A DNA stretch of 64,000 bases from Bradyrhizobium tropiciagri (GCF_001189845.1 NZ_LFLZ01000002.1:62001-126000), one strand, 5' to 3'; positions 9,321-17,881 are shown, counted from the first letter of the stretch. Made by a program: numbers and translations. Notes: a model not told the origin generated them from the sequence alone.

Positions 9321-10196
9321 GTGGCTTTCACTGATCGCATTCCGTACCAGGCGCAGGTCGACCGGCCGAAGCTGACGTTACCTAATGGCAAGAAGCTTGC
9401 CGTCTGGGTCATCCTCAATGTCGAGGAATGGCGCATCGAGAATCCCATGCCGCGCACCGTGCTGAGCCCGCCGATGGGCCAACCTCTGTTGCCCGACGTG
9501 CCGAACTGGTCGTGGCACGAATACGGCATGCGTGCCGGCTTCTGGCGGCAATTCAAAGCCCTCACCGACCGAAAGATACCGGTGACGCTGGCTGCGAATG
9601 CCAAGGTCTGCAACAGCTATCCGCGCGTCGCGTCGGCGGCACTCGAGGCGGGCTTCGAATTCATGGGACACGGATTCGTCCAGGGACCGATGCACAAGGT
9701 GGAGAACCAGGCCGATGCAATCAAGCGCGCGGTCGACACCATTGCCGGATTCACCGGCAAGCCACCGCGATCATGGGAGAGCCCGGGCCTGACCGAAACC
9801 GAAGAAACGCTCGACCTCCTGCGCCTCAACGGGATCGAATACGTGGCCGATTGGGTGATTGACGATCTTCCGCAAGAGATCGCCACGCCGCATGGAACTG
9901 TGACGACAATTCCCTATTCGGTCGAGACCAATGACATTGTCATCCACGCGCTGCAGCACCTGCCGTCGGAACAGTTCCTGACGCGCTGCACCGACCAGTT
10001 CGATCGGCTGTATCTCGAAGGCGCGGAGAATGCCCGTGTCATGGCGATTTCGGTGCATCCCTACATCACAGGGGTCCCACATCGAATCAAGTACCTTGAA
10101 GCCCTGCTCGATTACGTCACCGGCCATGACGGCGTGGCGCTCATGACGGCGAGCGAGATCGGCGACTGGTATCGGGATCAGATGGCGCAGAAGTAG
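9321..10196 (+). CDS. Polysaccharide deacetylase (NodB)-fold hydrolase, PuuE-like
   Basis: A 291-residue NodB-fold protein starting at a GTG with AAGGAG seven bases upstream. It resembles the cofactor-poor PuuE/allantoinase-like branch rather than chitin deacetylases. The usual catalytic TFDDG is replaced by LNVEEW near residues 33-38, and the metal-binding HSxxH-type motif by GHGFVQ. The segment RSWESPGLTETEETLDLL is a conserved family block. The context (Mo-hydroxylase, flavin oxygenases, ABC uptake) suggests hydrolysis of a small amide or ring product rather than a polysaccharide. The substrate is unknown. Confidence 0.85.
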   Translation: MAFTDRIPYQAQVDRPKLTLPNGKKLAVWVILNVEEWRIENPMPRTVLSPPMGQPLLPDVPNWSWHEYGMRAGFWRQFKALTDRKIPVTLAANAKVCNSYPRVASAALEAGFEFMGHGFVQGPMHKVENQADAIKRAVDTIAGFTGKPPRSWESPGLTETEETLDLLRLNGIEYVADWVIDDLPQEIATPHGTVTTIPYSVETNDIVIHALQHLPSEQFLTRCTDQFDRLYLEGAENARVMAISVHPYITGVPHRIKYLEALLDYVTGHDGVALMTASEIGDWYRDQMAQK

Positions 10197-10202
10197 TCCG
10201 GC

Positions 10203-10889
10203 TCAGCCGACGACCTGGATCGGCGCCCTCCGTCGATCGGTCGCGCTCTCCGCCATCCGCTCAAATCCCGCGAGGAAGATGTCCAGCGCGTCACTGATCA
10301 TCTGCGCCTTGTCCTCGAGGACAGGCGCTTCGTAGATGTATTTGCGTACCCCGTAATAGAAAATGCCGCCGTGAAACACCCAGGCTAGTTCCAGTTCGGC
10401 GGCGCTGGGCCGGCTCTGCGTCGCGAGGCCGGCGTCGTGGCGGCACTCCCTGAGAATGCGGGTCAGGATCTTGTCCTTGACCATGCCAACATACCAGCGA
10501 TTGATATCGAGACCCTTCAGGCCCGAGTAAAGATAGATCCTCAGCCATCTTCGATTGAAGATTGCGTCTGTATAAACTTCGTAGAATTCTTGCAGCCGCG
10601 CGCGGAGCGGACGAGATCGATCGGACAGCAATTTCTCCCAGCCGATTTCAAGGGGTTCGAGATAGACCTTGCGGTAGACCTCCTTGATGAGATCGTCCTT
10701 GCTCGGAAAATAGCGGTAAAGCAACGGCTGGGTCACACCGAGTTTGCGAGCGAGGGCACGCGTGCCGCCGCCGAACCCCTCCTCCGCAAAGAGCTCGGTC
10801 GCCTTGGTGACGAATTCACTGCGACGGTCGTCAGCTGATAGTCGCTTCTGCTTGGTACGAACTCGCTTGACGGGCATCTTTCGATTCAT
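10203..10889 (-). CDS. TetR/AcrR-family transcriptional regulator
   Basis: A 228-residue regulator. The N-terminal HTH (about residues 24-70) reads FVTKATELFAEEGFGGGTRA then KLGVTQPLLYRYFPSKDDL, a clear TetR signature. The C-terminal ligand-binding part ends with a predicted helical GGIFYYGVRKYIY segment. Its start overlaps the flavin reductase stop (ATGA at 10886-10889), so it is co-transcribed with the monooxygenase pair. It converges with the deacetylase gene, leaving only six bases. It is the likely local repressor, perhaps acting at 8117 and 12734. Confidence 0.93.
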   Translation of the reverse strand: MNRKMPVKRVRTKQKRLSADDRRSEFVTKATELFAEEGFGGGTRALARKLGVTQPLLYRYFPSKDDLIKEVYRKVYLEPLEIGWEKLLSDRSRPLRARLQEFYEVYTDAIFNRRWLRIYLYSGLKGLDINRWYVGMVKDKILTRILRECRHDAGLATQSRPSAAELELAWVFHGGIFYYGVRKYIYEAPVLEDKAQMISDALDIFLAGFERMAESATDRRRAPIQVVG

Positions 10890-11440
10890 GATGGCTTGTC
10901 ACCATCGTCAGCCAAGAACCGGCCAAAACCTCCCCGCGAGAACAACAGCGGACTGTTGACGCTGTAAGCATAGGCTTCCACAGCGCCCAGGAAAATGACG
11001 TGATCACCGCCGTAGTAGCGGTTGGCGGCACGGCACTGGAAATTTGCGACCACGTCGGCAAGCACTGGAGCGTTCCCGAGGCCTGGAGTCCAGCTCACAC
11101 CCGCGAACTTGTCACCCGACGATTTGGCAAACTGCATCGCCAACGTCTGCTGTGACGCATCGAGAACATTGACCGTGAAGTGGCTGGCATTCTGGAAGAT
11201 CGGCAGCCCCTGCGAAAACATCCCCAGGCTCCAGAGCACCAGCGGCGGATTGAGCGACACTGACGCGAAGGAATTGCAAGTAATTCCGTACGGCCGTCCT
11301 TCGGCCGACATTGCGGTGACGATCGTTACACCGGTCGCAAACGTACCGAGCGCATTGCGGAAGTCACGGGGATCGATCGTCGAACTGTCGCTTGCGAGCT
11401 CATTAGCCGGATCCGGTGGATGTTTGGGTGAGTCGGACAT
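10886..11440 (-). CDS. Flavin reductase family protein (FMN-binding split barrel)
   Basis: A 184-residue NAD(P)H:flavin oxidoreductase-like protein. Core features are FRNALGTFATGVTIVTA, GITCNSFASVSLNPPLVLWS and FTVNVLDASQQTLAMQFA, the last ending in a short lead to the GGDHVIFLGAVE strand. Such proteins supply reduced flavin to a partner oxygenase. It begins ten bases after the stop of the acyl-CoA-dehydrogenase-fold monooxygenase, the expected partner. Confidence 0.94.
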   Translation of the reverse strand: MSDSPKHPPDPANELASDSSTIDPRDFRNALGTFATGVTIVTAMSAEGRPYGITCNSFASVSLNPPLVLWSLGMFSQGLPIFQNASHFTVNVLDASQQTLAMQFAKSSGDKFAGVSWTPGLGNAPVLADVVANFQCRAANRYYGGDHVIFLGAVEAYAYSVNSPLLFSRGGFGRFLADDGDKPS

Positions 11441-11450
11441 CCGGCCAGCC

Positions 11451-12677
11451 TCAAAGCGTCAGGTTTTCGGACGGCAGCCCAAGCGCTACCCGCCCGTAAT
11501 TGGTGCCTGCTGCATCGAAATTGAAGGCGAGATGCGAGTTTACAGCATGCGCATCGCGGAATTGACGCTGCAACGCACCTGATGTGAACAGGCTGCGCGC
11601 CCCGCTCGCCGCGAACAGAAGAGACACCGCTTCAGTGCACAGATTGACCGCGAATGCGCCATCGCGCCGGAGCTTCGTCTTCGCAGCAATGCCCGGGATG
11701 TCGCCACGCCGAAGCTCCGCAAGCACCTCGACGCAGTTGGTGCGCATGATCAGCCGCGCGGCATCTATCTTCGCCGACGCTTCAGCGATCTTGATTTGTG
11801 TGCTCTGCAGGTCCCCGATCTTGGCCCGATTGTATGTCGAGGCGCGGTATCGCGCGATCTCGACATAATCATCAAGGCAAGCCTGGGCATTTCCCAGGCC
11901 GACTCCGGACAATACGTAGGGAAATAACGAGAAAACCGGAAGCATGTAGAGCGCGTTCGGATTGACAACGCTGCCTGGTGTTGCACCACCGGCAAGATCG
12001 CTGACAGCAACCGTCATATGCTCGGGAACGAATGCGTCAGCCACCCGCACATCGTTCGACCCAGTTCCACGCAAACCGGCGGCATTCCAGGTGTCGTCGA
12101 TGCTGTAGTCCCGCCTGTTCAGCAGGAACAGCCGATACTCGACACCGTCGGCCTCATCATCCGAAGCAACTACGCTCGCGAGCATGTTCCACCCGCATGC
12201 TTCCACCCCCGATGAGAACGGCCAATGTCCGCTCAGCACGTACCCGCCACTCGTCTTCCTGGCGCGACCCGCCGGAAAGACAAAGGAAGACGCGATCAAC
12301 GTGGCCGGATCCTCCCCCCATACCGCGCTCTGCGCTTCAGGCGCGAACATACCCAGCATCCAGTGGTGGCTCGCAAGATTGGCAAAGTTCCACGAAACCG
12401 AAGCGTCGCCTTGCCCCAGAGCGTCAGCGCAGTCGACGAGCGCAACGTAGTCGAGTTCGCTCCCTCCAACTCGCTTCGGCTGCAGGATTCGAAAGAGCCC
12501 GCTATCATGCAGATCCCGCTCTGTCTCCACTGGCAACCGGCGCAGCTCTTCGGTGCGCGCCGCCCGTTCTCGCAAGGCCGGCACGAGCCCTCTCGCTCGT
12601 GCGACCATCAGCGAGTAAAGATCCCGGTCCGGCCCTGGCGGCATCTTCGCGTCGAGCCCGCGGCCAACCTCAACCAT
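11451..12677 (-). CDS. Acyl-CoA-dehydrogenase-fold flavin-dependent monooxygenase (oxygenase component)
   Basis: A 408-residue group D flavoprotein monooxygenase of the HsaA/C2-hydroxylase type. It has RILQPKRVGGSELDY, a conserved N-terminal segment, then SGHWPFSSGVEACGW and GLRGTGSNDVRV, typical of this branch. The start has AGGAAGAG upstream. With the adjacent flavin reductase it forms a two-component oxygenase that hydroxylates an aromatic or heteroaromatic substrate with FADH2 or FMNH2 and oxygen. Ordinary acyl-CoA dehydrogenase is a less likely reading because of the paired reductase. Confidence 0.9.
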   Translation of the reverse strand: MVEVGRGLDAKMPPGPDRDLYSLMVARARGLVPALRERAARTEELRRLPVETERDLHDSGLFRILQPKRVGGSELDYVALVDCADALGQGDASVSWNFANLASHHWMLGMFAPEAQSAVWGEDPATLIASSFVFPAGRARKTSGGYVLSGHWPFSSGVEACGWNMLASVVASDDEADGVEYRLFLLNRRDYSIDDTWNAAGLRGTGSNDVRVADAFVPEHMTVAVSDLAGGATPGSVVNPNALYMLPVFSLFPYVLSGVGLGNAQACLDDYVEIARYRASTYNRAKIGDLQSTQIKIAEASAKIDAARLIMRTNCVEVLAELRRGDIPGIAAKTKLRRDGAFAVNLCTEAVSLLFAASGARSLFTSGALQRQFRDAHAVNSHLAFNFDAAGTNYGRVALGLPSENLTL

Positions 12678-12733
12678 GGTCTCTTCCTTTGTTCGATCTC
12701 CAAGACATTCGGGCGATCGGATCGATCGGCTCA

Positions 12734-12749
12734 GTTTATCGAGCGATCA
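12734..12749. promoter_or_regulatory. Candidate operator, copy 2 (shared with 8117-8132)
   Basis: GTTTATCGAGCGATCA, with symmetric ATCG-AG-CGAT core, 57 bases upstream of the monooxygenase start. It differs from copy 1 at two positions. It lies where a regulator of the monooxygenase-reductase-TetR operon would bind. Confidence 0.4.
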
Positions 12750-13479
12750 CCAGAGATCAAGACGTGCAATGCCGCTCCCCACGAATTCAAGGCTCGGGAC
12801 GCGCGACTGCGCAGAGCGCACATATGAGCGTTCCCTTCCTAGATTCCCGCGCCTGCGCGGGACAGCTCATTCTAGCATTTCTCACAACCAGAATTCGATG
12901 CCTGGTCCAAAAGACGGTGCTACCAGTGTACAAATGATCACTGAACCCTACCGCAGGCGACGACGCGGCGGCGAATGCATGACGGGCGTCGGCAAGGTCC
13001 CGCCGCTTCGTGCTGCCGACCGGACCACAAATCCGTACTCAAAAGATTTCTGATCGAAGCGGCTGGAAAAGTCCGACCGTGAGCACTTCCGCAAGCCAGC
13101 CCGCCTAAGCTCTCGCGCAGCCTGAGCGACTCGCCGTGCACCGCTGCAAACGACAACGAACCGGATGAGAATGAGAGCGAGGGCGGCGAGCAGGTACCAC
13201 CACCGCCCAATATGGATCGGGAGCTGATTGATGTGTCCAGCAAGCCGCTGATCTACGCCAAAGATCGCGGCATAACGCGCTGGGTTGGCGACAGACCTCG
13301 TGAAGGCATGGAACGGGCAAAAATGGGTCAGTCTGGACGCTGTATCCGGTACGTTCTGGCAGCGCAAAAAACGACAAAGCCAATACCTAGAACTTCGACG
13401 CGGAGACACCAGAAGCGCATGTGGAGTTGGCTCGGGCATTGAATATGGAGCGCATGCGCACGCAGCTCGGTCATAGAAC
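12750..13479. other. Gene-poor stretch, possible decayed coding remnants
   Basis: No intact gene is supported here. From about 13130 to 13320 one plus-strand frame reads like protein (ANDNEPDENESEGGEQ, then DVSSKPLIYAKDRGITRW) but has no usable start and breaks down after 13320. A minus-strand open frame at 12948-13481 has one hydrophobic segment but no family features. I see no RNA gene or insertion sequence. Confidence 0.4.
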
Positions 13480-14151
13480 ATGCGCGATCCTCGATATCTC
13501 GATCCTCGATATTACGGCGGGCAACAACGCGCTGGCCGAAATAGGGAGTTTCTTGGATTCGGCGGTCAATACATGACGCGGATGGCTGGCAGAAGCCGTG
13601 ACGGCATGAAAACGGCGTTGGCGGAGGCGAGCGGGCTGCGCCTTAGGGCCGATATGTCAGGTAAGCTGCCTCTTACGAGATTAGCATCCTTCGCGCTGAC
13701 GAGGCTACTGCGCTTTGGTATTGTTCTCCGCAGGGAGAAGCCCACGGTCGTATCGCCTAGGCGCGCCACACTTGATCAGTCGATCGAGTGCTTGCGGATA
13801 GATAGTGCCGTGAATATTTGCTTCCGAGTGGCCAAGTGGCGCAAGTATGGGGGCCAGCCGCTGCGCTGGAAGCTGGTTCAGCGCGTCGGATCGCCGAAGG
13901 GATGGGTCGTTGCGCTAAGGATGGGCGAAAATAACGAGGTAGTCCTGGATTACTTGTTAGTTCCGTCGGCGTCGCTTTCGTTCAAAAGCCACGTATTCTG
14001 TTTTTCTGAGGACTCACGCCCGGTCTACAAAATCGAGCGCTTTCAGACTTTCGAAGCGCTGTCTCAGTCGCTCGTAAGGCGCATCTGCGAGAGCACGAGC
14101 AAAACAGAGCGGGCCACAGAAGCCCCCGGCGGCCAGGTAGCGCTCGACTGA
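13480..14151 (+). CDS. Hypothetical protein
   Basis: An open frame of 223 residues, starting MRDPRYLDPRYYGG. I do not recognise it. The N-terminal third is Arg-rich. The C-terminal half has a mixed alpha/beta composition typical of a folded domain (VAKWRKYGGQPLRWKLVQ, then VLDYLLVPSASLSFKSHVF, then RPVYKIERFQTFEALSQSL). It is isolated and followed by a strong hairpin at 14239. No ribosome site is obvious, so the true start may be one of the later Met codons. Confidence 0.5.
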   Translation: MRDPRYLDPRYYGGQQRAGRNREFLGFGGQYMTRMAGRSRDGMKTALAEASGLRLRADMSGKLPLTRLASFALTRLLRFGIVLRREKPTVVSPRRATLDQSIECLRIDSAVNICFRVAKWRKYGGQPLRWKLVQRVGSPKGWVVALRMGENNEVVLDYLLVPSASLSFKSHVFCFSEDSRPVYKIERFQTFEALSQSLVRRICESTSKTERATEAPGGQVALD

Positions 14152-14238
14152 ACAACGTTGCGAGTCTCCTACACTCACCACGATGATGTGGCGTCGTGAC
14201 ATTGCGACCGCCGTCCGATTGGGGAACGGCAAACAAAA

Positions 14239-14268
14239 AGCCCGCCGCGGATACTTCCGCCGTGGGCT
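14239..14268. terminator. Rho-independent-type hairpin
   Basis: The arms AGCCCGCCGCGGA and TCCGCCGTGGGCT pair over 13 positions with one mismatch and one G-T pair, around a four-base loop. Read on the minus strand it is followed by TTTTTGTTTG, a good U-tract. On the plus strand the tail is only CAACAATTTC. It could stop transcription from either side. No minus-strand gene ends close by, so its main customer may be the plus-strand hypothetical gene. Confidence 0.6.
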
Positions 14269-14292
14269 CAACAATTTCTGATTTTCCGATTA

Positions 14293-14494
14293 TGCCGGTG
14301 AGTTGCCCGACGTGTCAACCGGTTCTTGCGAGCTGAACGCGATCGGTAAAATATGATGCGTCGGCTTCGACGGCGGGAAACCTCCTTCACCGAAAGTCCG
14401 CGCATGATGCCAGAATCGTAACACGAGCTGGCGTCGGTCGCCCTATGCTTGTTGCGATGATGTCAGTGTGCCGCTGAGTTGCCCGACGCGTCAA
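14293..14494. repeat. Two near-identical 26-base direct repeats
   Basis: TGCCGGTGAGTTGCCCGACG continues to 14318 and recurs at 14469-14494 with two differences. The copies are 176 bases apart start to start. The core GAGTTGCCCGACG resembles a short motif I associate with intergenic repeats of Bradyrhizobium genomes, from memory only. The rest of 14152-14598 holds no supported gene. Confidence 0.5.
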
Positions 14495-14598
14495 GCGAAC
14501 GAACGGCTCGCAGCACCTGTACCGACATCAGGACAGTTTTTGGCTCGCGTCAGCTCAACCGACCCGCGCCACCATTAGATTGCAAGGAGGAAGCGCCG

Positions 14599-14784
14599 AT
14601 GTATTTCGTTGCTGCCGTGCTCGCGGTCCTGTCCGGCCTGTTCTATGCCGCAGGCCATCATCAGATCGGCTCCATCGGTGCCACCATGTGCCAGTATGGC
14701 GGCATCTTCTGCGACAGCCCGGTGCTGGTTCTCGTCGGTGCGGGGTTCGCCGCGACGTGGGGCATGCTCGTCAGCGTACGCTGA
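14599..14784 (+). CDS. Small two-segment membrane protein
   Basis: A 61-residue protein beginning MYFVAAVLAVLSGLFYAAGH. The start is fixed by an AAGGAGGAAG ribosome site. It has hydrophobic segments at about 3-19 and 42-59, separated by a short loop with two Cys (MCQYGGIFCD). Function unknown. It converges with the next gene. Confidence 0.75.
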   Translation: MYFVAAVLAVLSGLFYAAGHHQIGSIGATMCQYGGIFCDSPVLVLVGAGFAATWGMLVSVR

Positions 14785-14804
14785 TCATCCCGCGCGAACG
14801 CCCG

Positions 14805-14828
14805 CATCTATTGCGGCATCTATTGCGG
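14805..14828. repeat. Tandem 12-base duplication at a stop codon
   Basis: CATCTATTGCGG occurs twice in direct tandem. The repeat spans the stop codon of the minus-strand membrane protein gene, so the duplication leaves a second in-frame TAG just downstream. Confidence 0.7.
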
Positions 14829-15131
14829 CGGGATCGGGTTTGCCGGTTGAGCAGGCTTTGGGCCGGGCGGAGCAGGTTCAATCGGCGCCCTGGGCTCGGT
14901 CGGTATCACCTTTGCGCCAGCCGCACGTGCGGCCTCGCCGGTCGTCGAGTAATTGGCGGAAGCGGCGGGCTGCACCTTCGGCTTGCTCCACGGACCGTGG
15001 TCGACGACCAGCATGCCCAACACGCCGAGGATCGCAACCACCGCCGCAACCAGCAGCGGCGCGCCACCATGCCGATTTCGATGCTCAACCGGACGGCCAT
15101 CCGATATGCCATGCGCCTGCATTGTCATCAT
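14820..15131 (-). CDS. Small single-pass membrane protein with proline-rich tail
   Basis: About 103 residues from the ATG at 15131, five bases after GGAGG; a second ATG three bases on is equally possible. After an N-terminal basic stretch (HGISDGRPVEHRNRHGG) comes one membrane span (LLVAAVVAILGVLGMLVV). A Pro/Ala-rich periplasmic tail (EPRAPIEPAPPGPKPAQPAN) follows. No function is recognised. Confidence 0.7.
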   Translation of the reverse strand: MMTMQAHGISDGRPVEHRNRHGGAPLLVAAVVAILGVLGMLVVDHGPWSKPKVQPAASANYSTTGEAARAAGAKVIPTEPRAPIEPAPPGPKPAQPANPIPPQ

Positions 15132-15325
15132 CGTCTCCTCCACGGAAACAAGCCGCGACCGGCGCGTAAGTTTCCGGTTCCCCGATGTGAAAGCGAGACA
15201 TGTTGGTGGAACCAATCCATAGCCACCGAATTTCCACGATATGCGGCCGCTACCGGCCGTTCAAAGCACGCCCGGATTGCCAAAGGTGACGGCACCTGGC
15301 CTTCAGTGAAATCGCGGCACGGCAC

Positions 15326-15586
15326 ATGAGCTCCGAAATACCCGAGTCCCCGCTTCAGCCCACGCTCAGTGAGCGAGCGATCGACACTGCAACGGATGTT
15401 TCGCGAACCATTACGGAGGTGTCTGACGGACTTCGCGCGGCTGCCGATCGCCTCAGCGAGGCGATCGCAAGCTCGCGCCGGCCGGGCGGAGCCCTCGCCA
15501 CGGTGAGCGCGGTCACGCGCGAAGCGCCGCTCGCAAGTCTGTTCGTTGCGTTTCTGCTCGGCATTGCCGTCGCGCGCCGGCGCTAG
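15326..15586 (+). CDS. Small membrane-anchored protein
   Basis: 86 residues. The middle is amphipathic (DVSRTITEVSDGLRAAADRL) and likely helical, followed by one C-terminal hydrophobic segment (ASLFVAFLLGIAVARRR). The layout resembles the DUF883/ElaB-type tail-anchored proteins, but I cannot assign the family firmly. Confidence 0.65.
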   Translation: MSSEIPESPLQPTLSERAIDTATDVSRTITEVSDGLRAAADRLSEAIASSRRPGGALATVSAVTREAPLASLFVAFLLGIAVARRR

Positions 15587-15611
15587 GCGTCGATGCGCGG
15601 CGAGGACTGTC

Positions 15612-15965
15612 CTAGAATTTGCCCTTCGTCGCGTCCTTGGTTGCGGACATCACGCTTCCGCTGATCTGCCGCATATGTTCGCCGGCATTGGTGAACTGGC
15701 TGCGCAGGAATTCCGACTGGATCCGCATCGCCTCCTGCAGATCGGTCGCGTGCACCAGCTTGCGCGCATGCTCGAACGCCGCCTTCATGTTCTGCTCGGT
15801 GAACGACAGCGCCTGTTTGGAAATCTCGGTACCGGTGCCCGGCATCGCCGTCATCGACTTGCTCGCGGCATCAAAGAACAGGCTGAAGGCCTGTTCGGCC
15901 TGGTCGATGGTCTTTTCCGCGAGATCGCGGAGCTCGGCGGGAACTTCAAGCTTCGGTTCAATCAT
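15612..15965 (-). CDS. Phasin family protein
   Basis: A 117-residue, almost wholly helical protein. It has the phasin block VPAELRDLAEKTIDQAEQAF, followed by ASKSMTAMP and LHATDLQE-like residues (HATDLQEAMRIQSEFLRSQF). Phasins coat polyhydroxyalkanoate granules. The start follows AGGGGGCG. It is a single gene, convergent with the small membrane protein upstream. Confidence 0.88.
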   Translation of the reverse strand: MIEPKLEVPAELRDLAEKTIDQAEQAFSLFFDAASKSMTAMPGTGTEISKQALSFTEQNMKAAFEHARKLVHATDLQEAMRIQSEFLRSQFTNAGEHMRQISGSVMSATKDATKGKF

Positions 15966-16200
15966 GATCGCGCCCCCTGAAATAAGCGTCGGCGGACGTT
16001 AGCATAGATTGTGACGGCGTCAGCGCCGTATCGCCAACGATGAGAGGCCCGCTCGCTCCGATGGCCGAGGAAAAATTACCTAGCGGCGACGGGGCTGCGC
16101 CATCGCCGGATTCCAATCATGTCAGCACTGTGGCATAGTGATTCGGCCTCGTCGTTGGTCGCGTTCTCGTCTCGCCTCTCTTGGGGAATAAGGGGATCCG

Positions 16201-16386
16201 ATGCTGCGCGCCGTTCGTCCGACACCGACCTGCACCCGCTTCAAGACCAGCATAGAGATGCCGTGCATGAAGTGCGGCACACAAATGCGGCTTGCCTTGA
16301 TCGAGCCGCGCGACCAGGTCTACGACGTGCTGACCTATCAGTGCGCGCCCTGCAATTCCGGCGAAAGCTTCCTGAACGCGCGCTAG
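16201..16386 (+). CDS. Small zinc-ribbon-like protein
   Basis: 61 residues with two knuckles, CMKCG and CAPC, about 24 residues apart, as in small zinc ribbons. The TFKTSIEMPCMKC-type lead gives the domain. The start is preceded by AAGGGGATCC. A nucleic-acid or regulatory role is possible, but nothing in the context supports one. Confidence 0.7.
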   Translation: MLRAVRPTPTCTRFKTSIEMPCMKCGTQMRLALIEPRDQVYDVLTYQCAPCNSGESFLNAR

Positions 16387-16399
16387 GCTGCCGGCACGT

Positions 16400-16603
16400 T
16401 CAGTCGTTCAGCACCGCGGCTCCCGCTTCCGTCAGCTCGGGCTCGCCGCCATGCAATTCGACCAGACCAAGCTCGGTGAGGATGTCCAGATCCTCGTCGC
16501 TGACCGGGGACAATTTGAGCCTGCCGGCCTGGATATCCCGAAGGGTCCAGCGCAAGCCGATGGCGCGCTCGAGTGAAAATTCAGCGAATGGATTGTTTGC
16601 CAT
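16400..16603 (-). CDS. Small hypothetical protein
   Basis: 67 residues, starting MANNPFAEFSLERAIGLRW. The fold is probably a small winged-helix-like unit (SDEDLDILTELGLVELHGGE, then LTEAGAAVL resembles a helix-turn-wing end). No family is assigned. It converges with the zinc-ribbon gene. Confidence 0.65.
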   Translation of the reverse strand: MANNPFAEFSLERAIGLRWTLRDIQAGRLKLSPVSDEDLDILTELGLVELHGGEPELTEAGAAVLND

Positions 16604-16747
16604 TCGCCTCGACTAGTGCCGCATTTGGATCAGACTTTGTCTTTGCCGCGGCGGCTTCATGGACAGCACAGATTGATGGCGAGCTGGCGCGATCGGGGCA
16701 TCCGGCGCCCCCATCGCGTCATCGCGCCAGGTGCCTCTCGCTGCGGC

Positions 16748-17881
16748 TCAGTACCGATAGGGATCGATATCGAGCAGCGGGAATGCGCTGAACACGTTCG
16801 GCAGATTGGTCGGCGTCGCCGGATGCAAATAGGACTTGTCCAGTTCGGCGAAGCTCGTGACGCCGAGCAGCCCGAGGCAGCGGATCACCTCGTCCTCCAG
16901 CAATTCAAGCATCCGAACGATGCCTGCCTCGCCGGCCGCAGCGAGCGCCCAGCATTGCAGACGGCCGATCCCGACAAGGTCGGCCCCCGAGACGATGGCC
17001 TTGACGATGTCGGTGCCGCGGCAGATCGAGCCGTCGACCATGATCTTGGCACGGCCGGCGACGGCCTCGACGATCTCGGGCAGGACATGCATGGACCCAC
17101 GGCCGTGGTCGAGCTGCCGTCCGCCATGATTTGAGACGTAGATCCAGTCGACCCCGTGATCGAGCGCGATCCTTGCGTCTTCGGCGGTAGCTATACCCTT
17201 GAGGATCAGCGGAATCTTGAACTTGTCCTTGATCAACTTCACCGTCCGCCACTCCAGCCCCTTCTGGAAATCGCCGCCGGTGGCGCGGATGCGGCTTTCT
17301 CGGACGTAGCGCTTGGCGATGTCGCGCTCGCGCCGGCTGTAATGGGCGGTGTCCACAGTGAGGCAGAACGCGGCGTAACCGTTGTCGATGCTACGGCTGA
17401 CCACATCCTCGACGAAAGCATCGTCGCCGCGCACATAGAGCTGGAAGATGCGCAAGGCATCCGGCGCCGCCTTGGCGGTATTCTCCAGCCCGGGCTCGGA
17501 CACCGAGCTCAGCATATGCGCCGCGCCGAATGTTCCCGCGCCGCGCGCGACGGCCGCGCCCGCGTCGGGATCGAAGATCTCGAGTGCACCGACCGGCGCG
17601 ATCATCACGGGAAGCCGGAGCTTGCGGCCGAAGACCTTGGTGGAGGGATCGACATTGATAACGTTGCGCAGGACGCGCGGCCGGAACGCGATCTCGTCGA
17701 GCGCCATCCTGTTGCGGCGCATCGTGGTCTCGGTCTCCGAGGCCCCGACGATGTAGTCCCAGGCGTTCTGATTGAGCTTGGCGCGGGCCGTTCGCGCGAA
17801 TTCGTGCAGGTTCTGGTATTCCTCGCCACTGGCGCCGAGCTCGACATTGCGCGCCTGCTGAATGGGGGTCCCGTCATTCAT
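16748..17881 (-). CDS. FMN-dependent alpha-hydroxy-acid oxidizing protein
   Basis: 377 residues, about the length of lactate and glycolate oxidases. The active-site block SNHGGRQLDHG contains the catalytic His and substrate-binding Arg. Other FMN-contact regions are LPVMIAPVGALEIFDPDAG and IMVDGSICRGTDIVKAI. The TIM-barrel order is complete. It oxidises an L-2-hydroxy acid to the keto acid. I cannot separate lactate dehydrogenase, glycolate oxidase and lactate monooxygenase types by eye. A GGGAGAAG site precedes the start. Confidence 0.93.
   Translation of the reverse strand: MNDGTPIQQARNVELGASGEEYQNLHEFARTARAKLNQNAWDYIVGASETETTMRRNRMALDEIAFRPRVLRNVINVDPSTKVFGRKLRLPVMIAPVGALEIFDPDAGAAVARGAGTFGAAHMLSSVSEPGLENTAKAAPDALRIFQLYVRGDDAFVEDVVSRSIDNGYAAFCLTVDTAHYSRRERDIAKRYVRESRIRATGGDFQKGLEWRTVKLIKDKFKIPLILKGIATAEDARIALDHGVDWIYVSNHGGRQLDHGRGSMHVLPEIVEAVAGRAKIMVDGSICRGTDIVKAIVSGADLVGIGRLQCWALAAAGEAGIVRMLELLEDEVIRCLGLLGVTSFAELDKSYLHPATPTNLPNVFSAFPLLDIDPYRY

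Noticed and set aside
12948-13481. Minus-strand open frame of 177 codons with one hydrophobic stretch
   Set aside because: No ribosome site, no family features, and Cys/Arg-rich composition unlike the neighbours.
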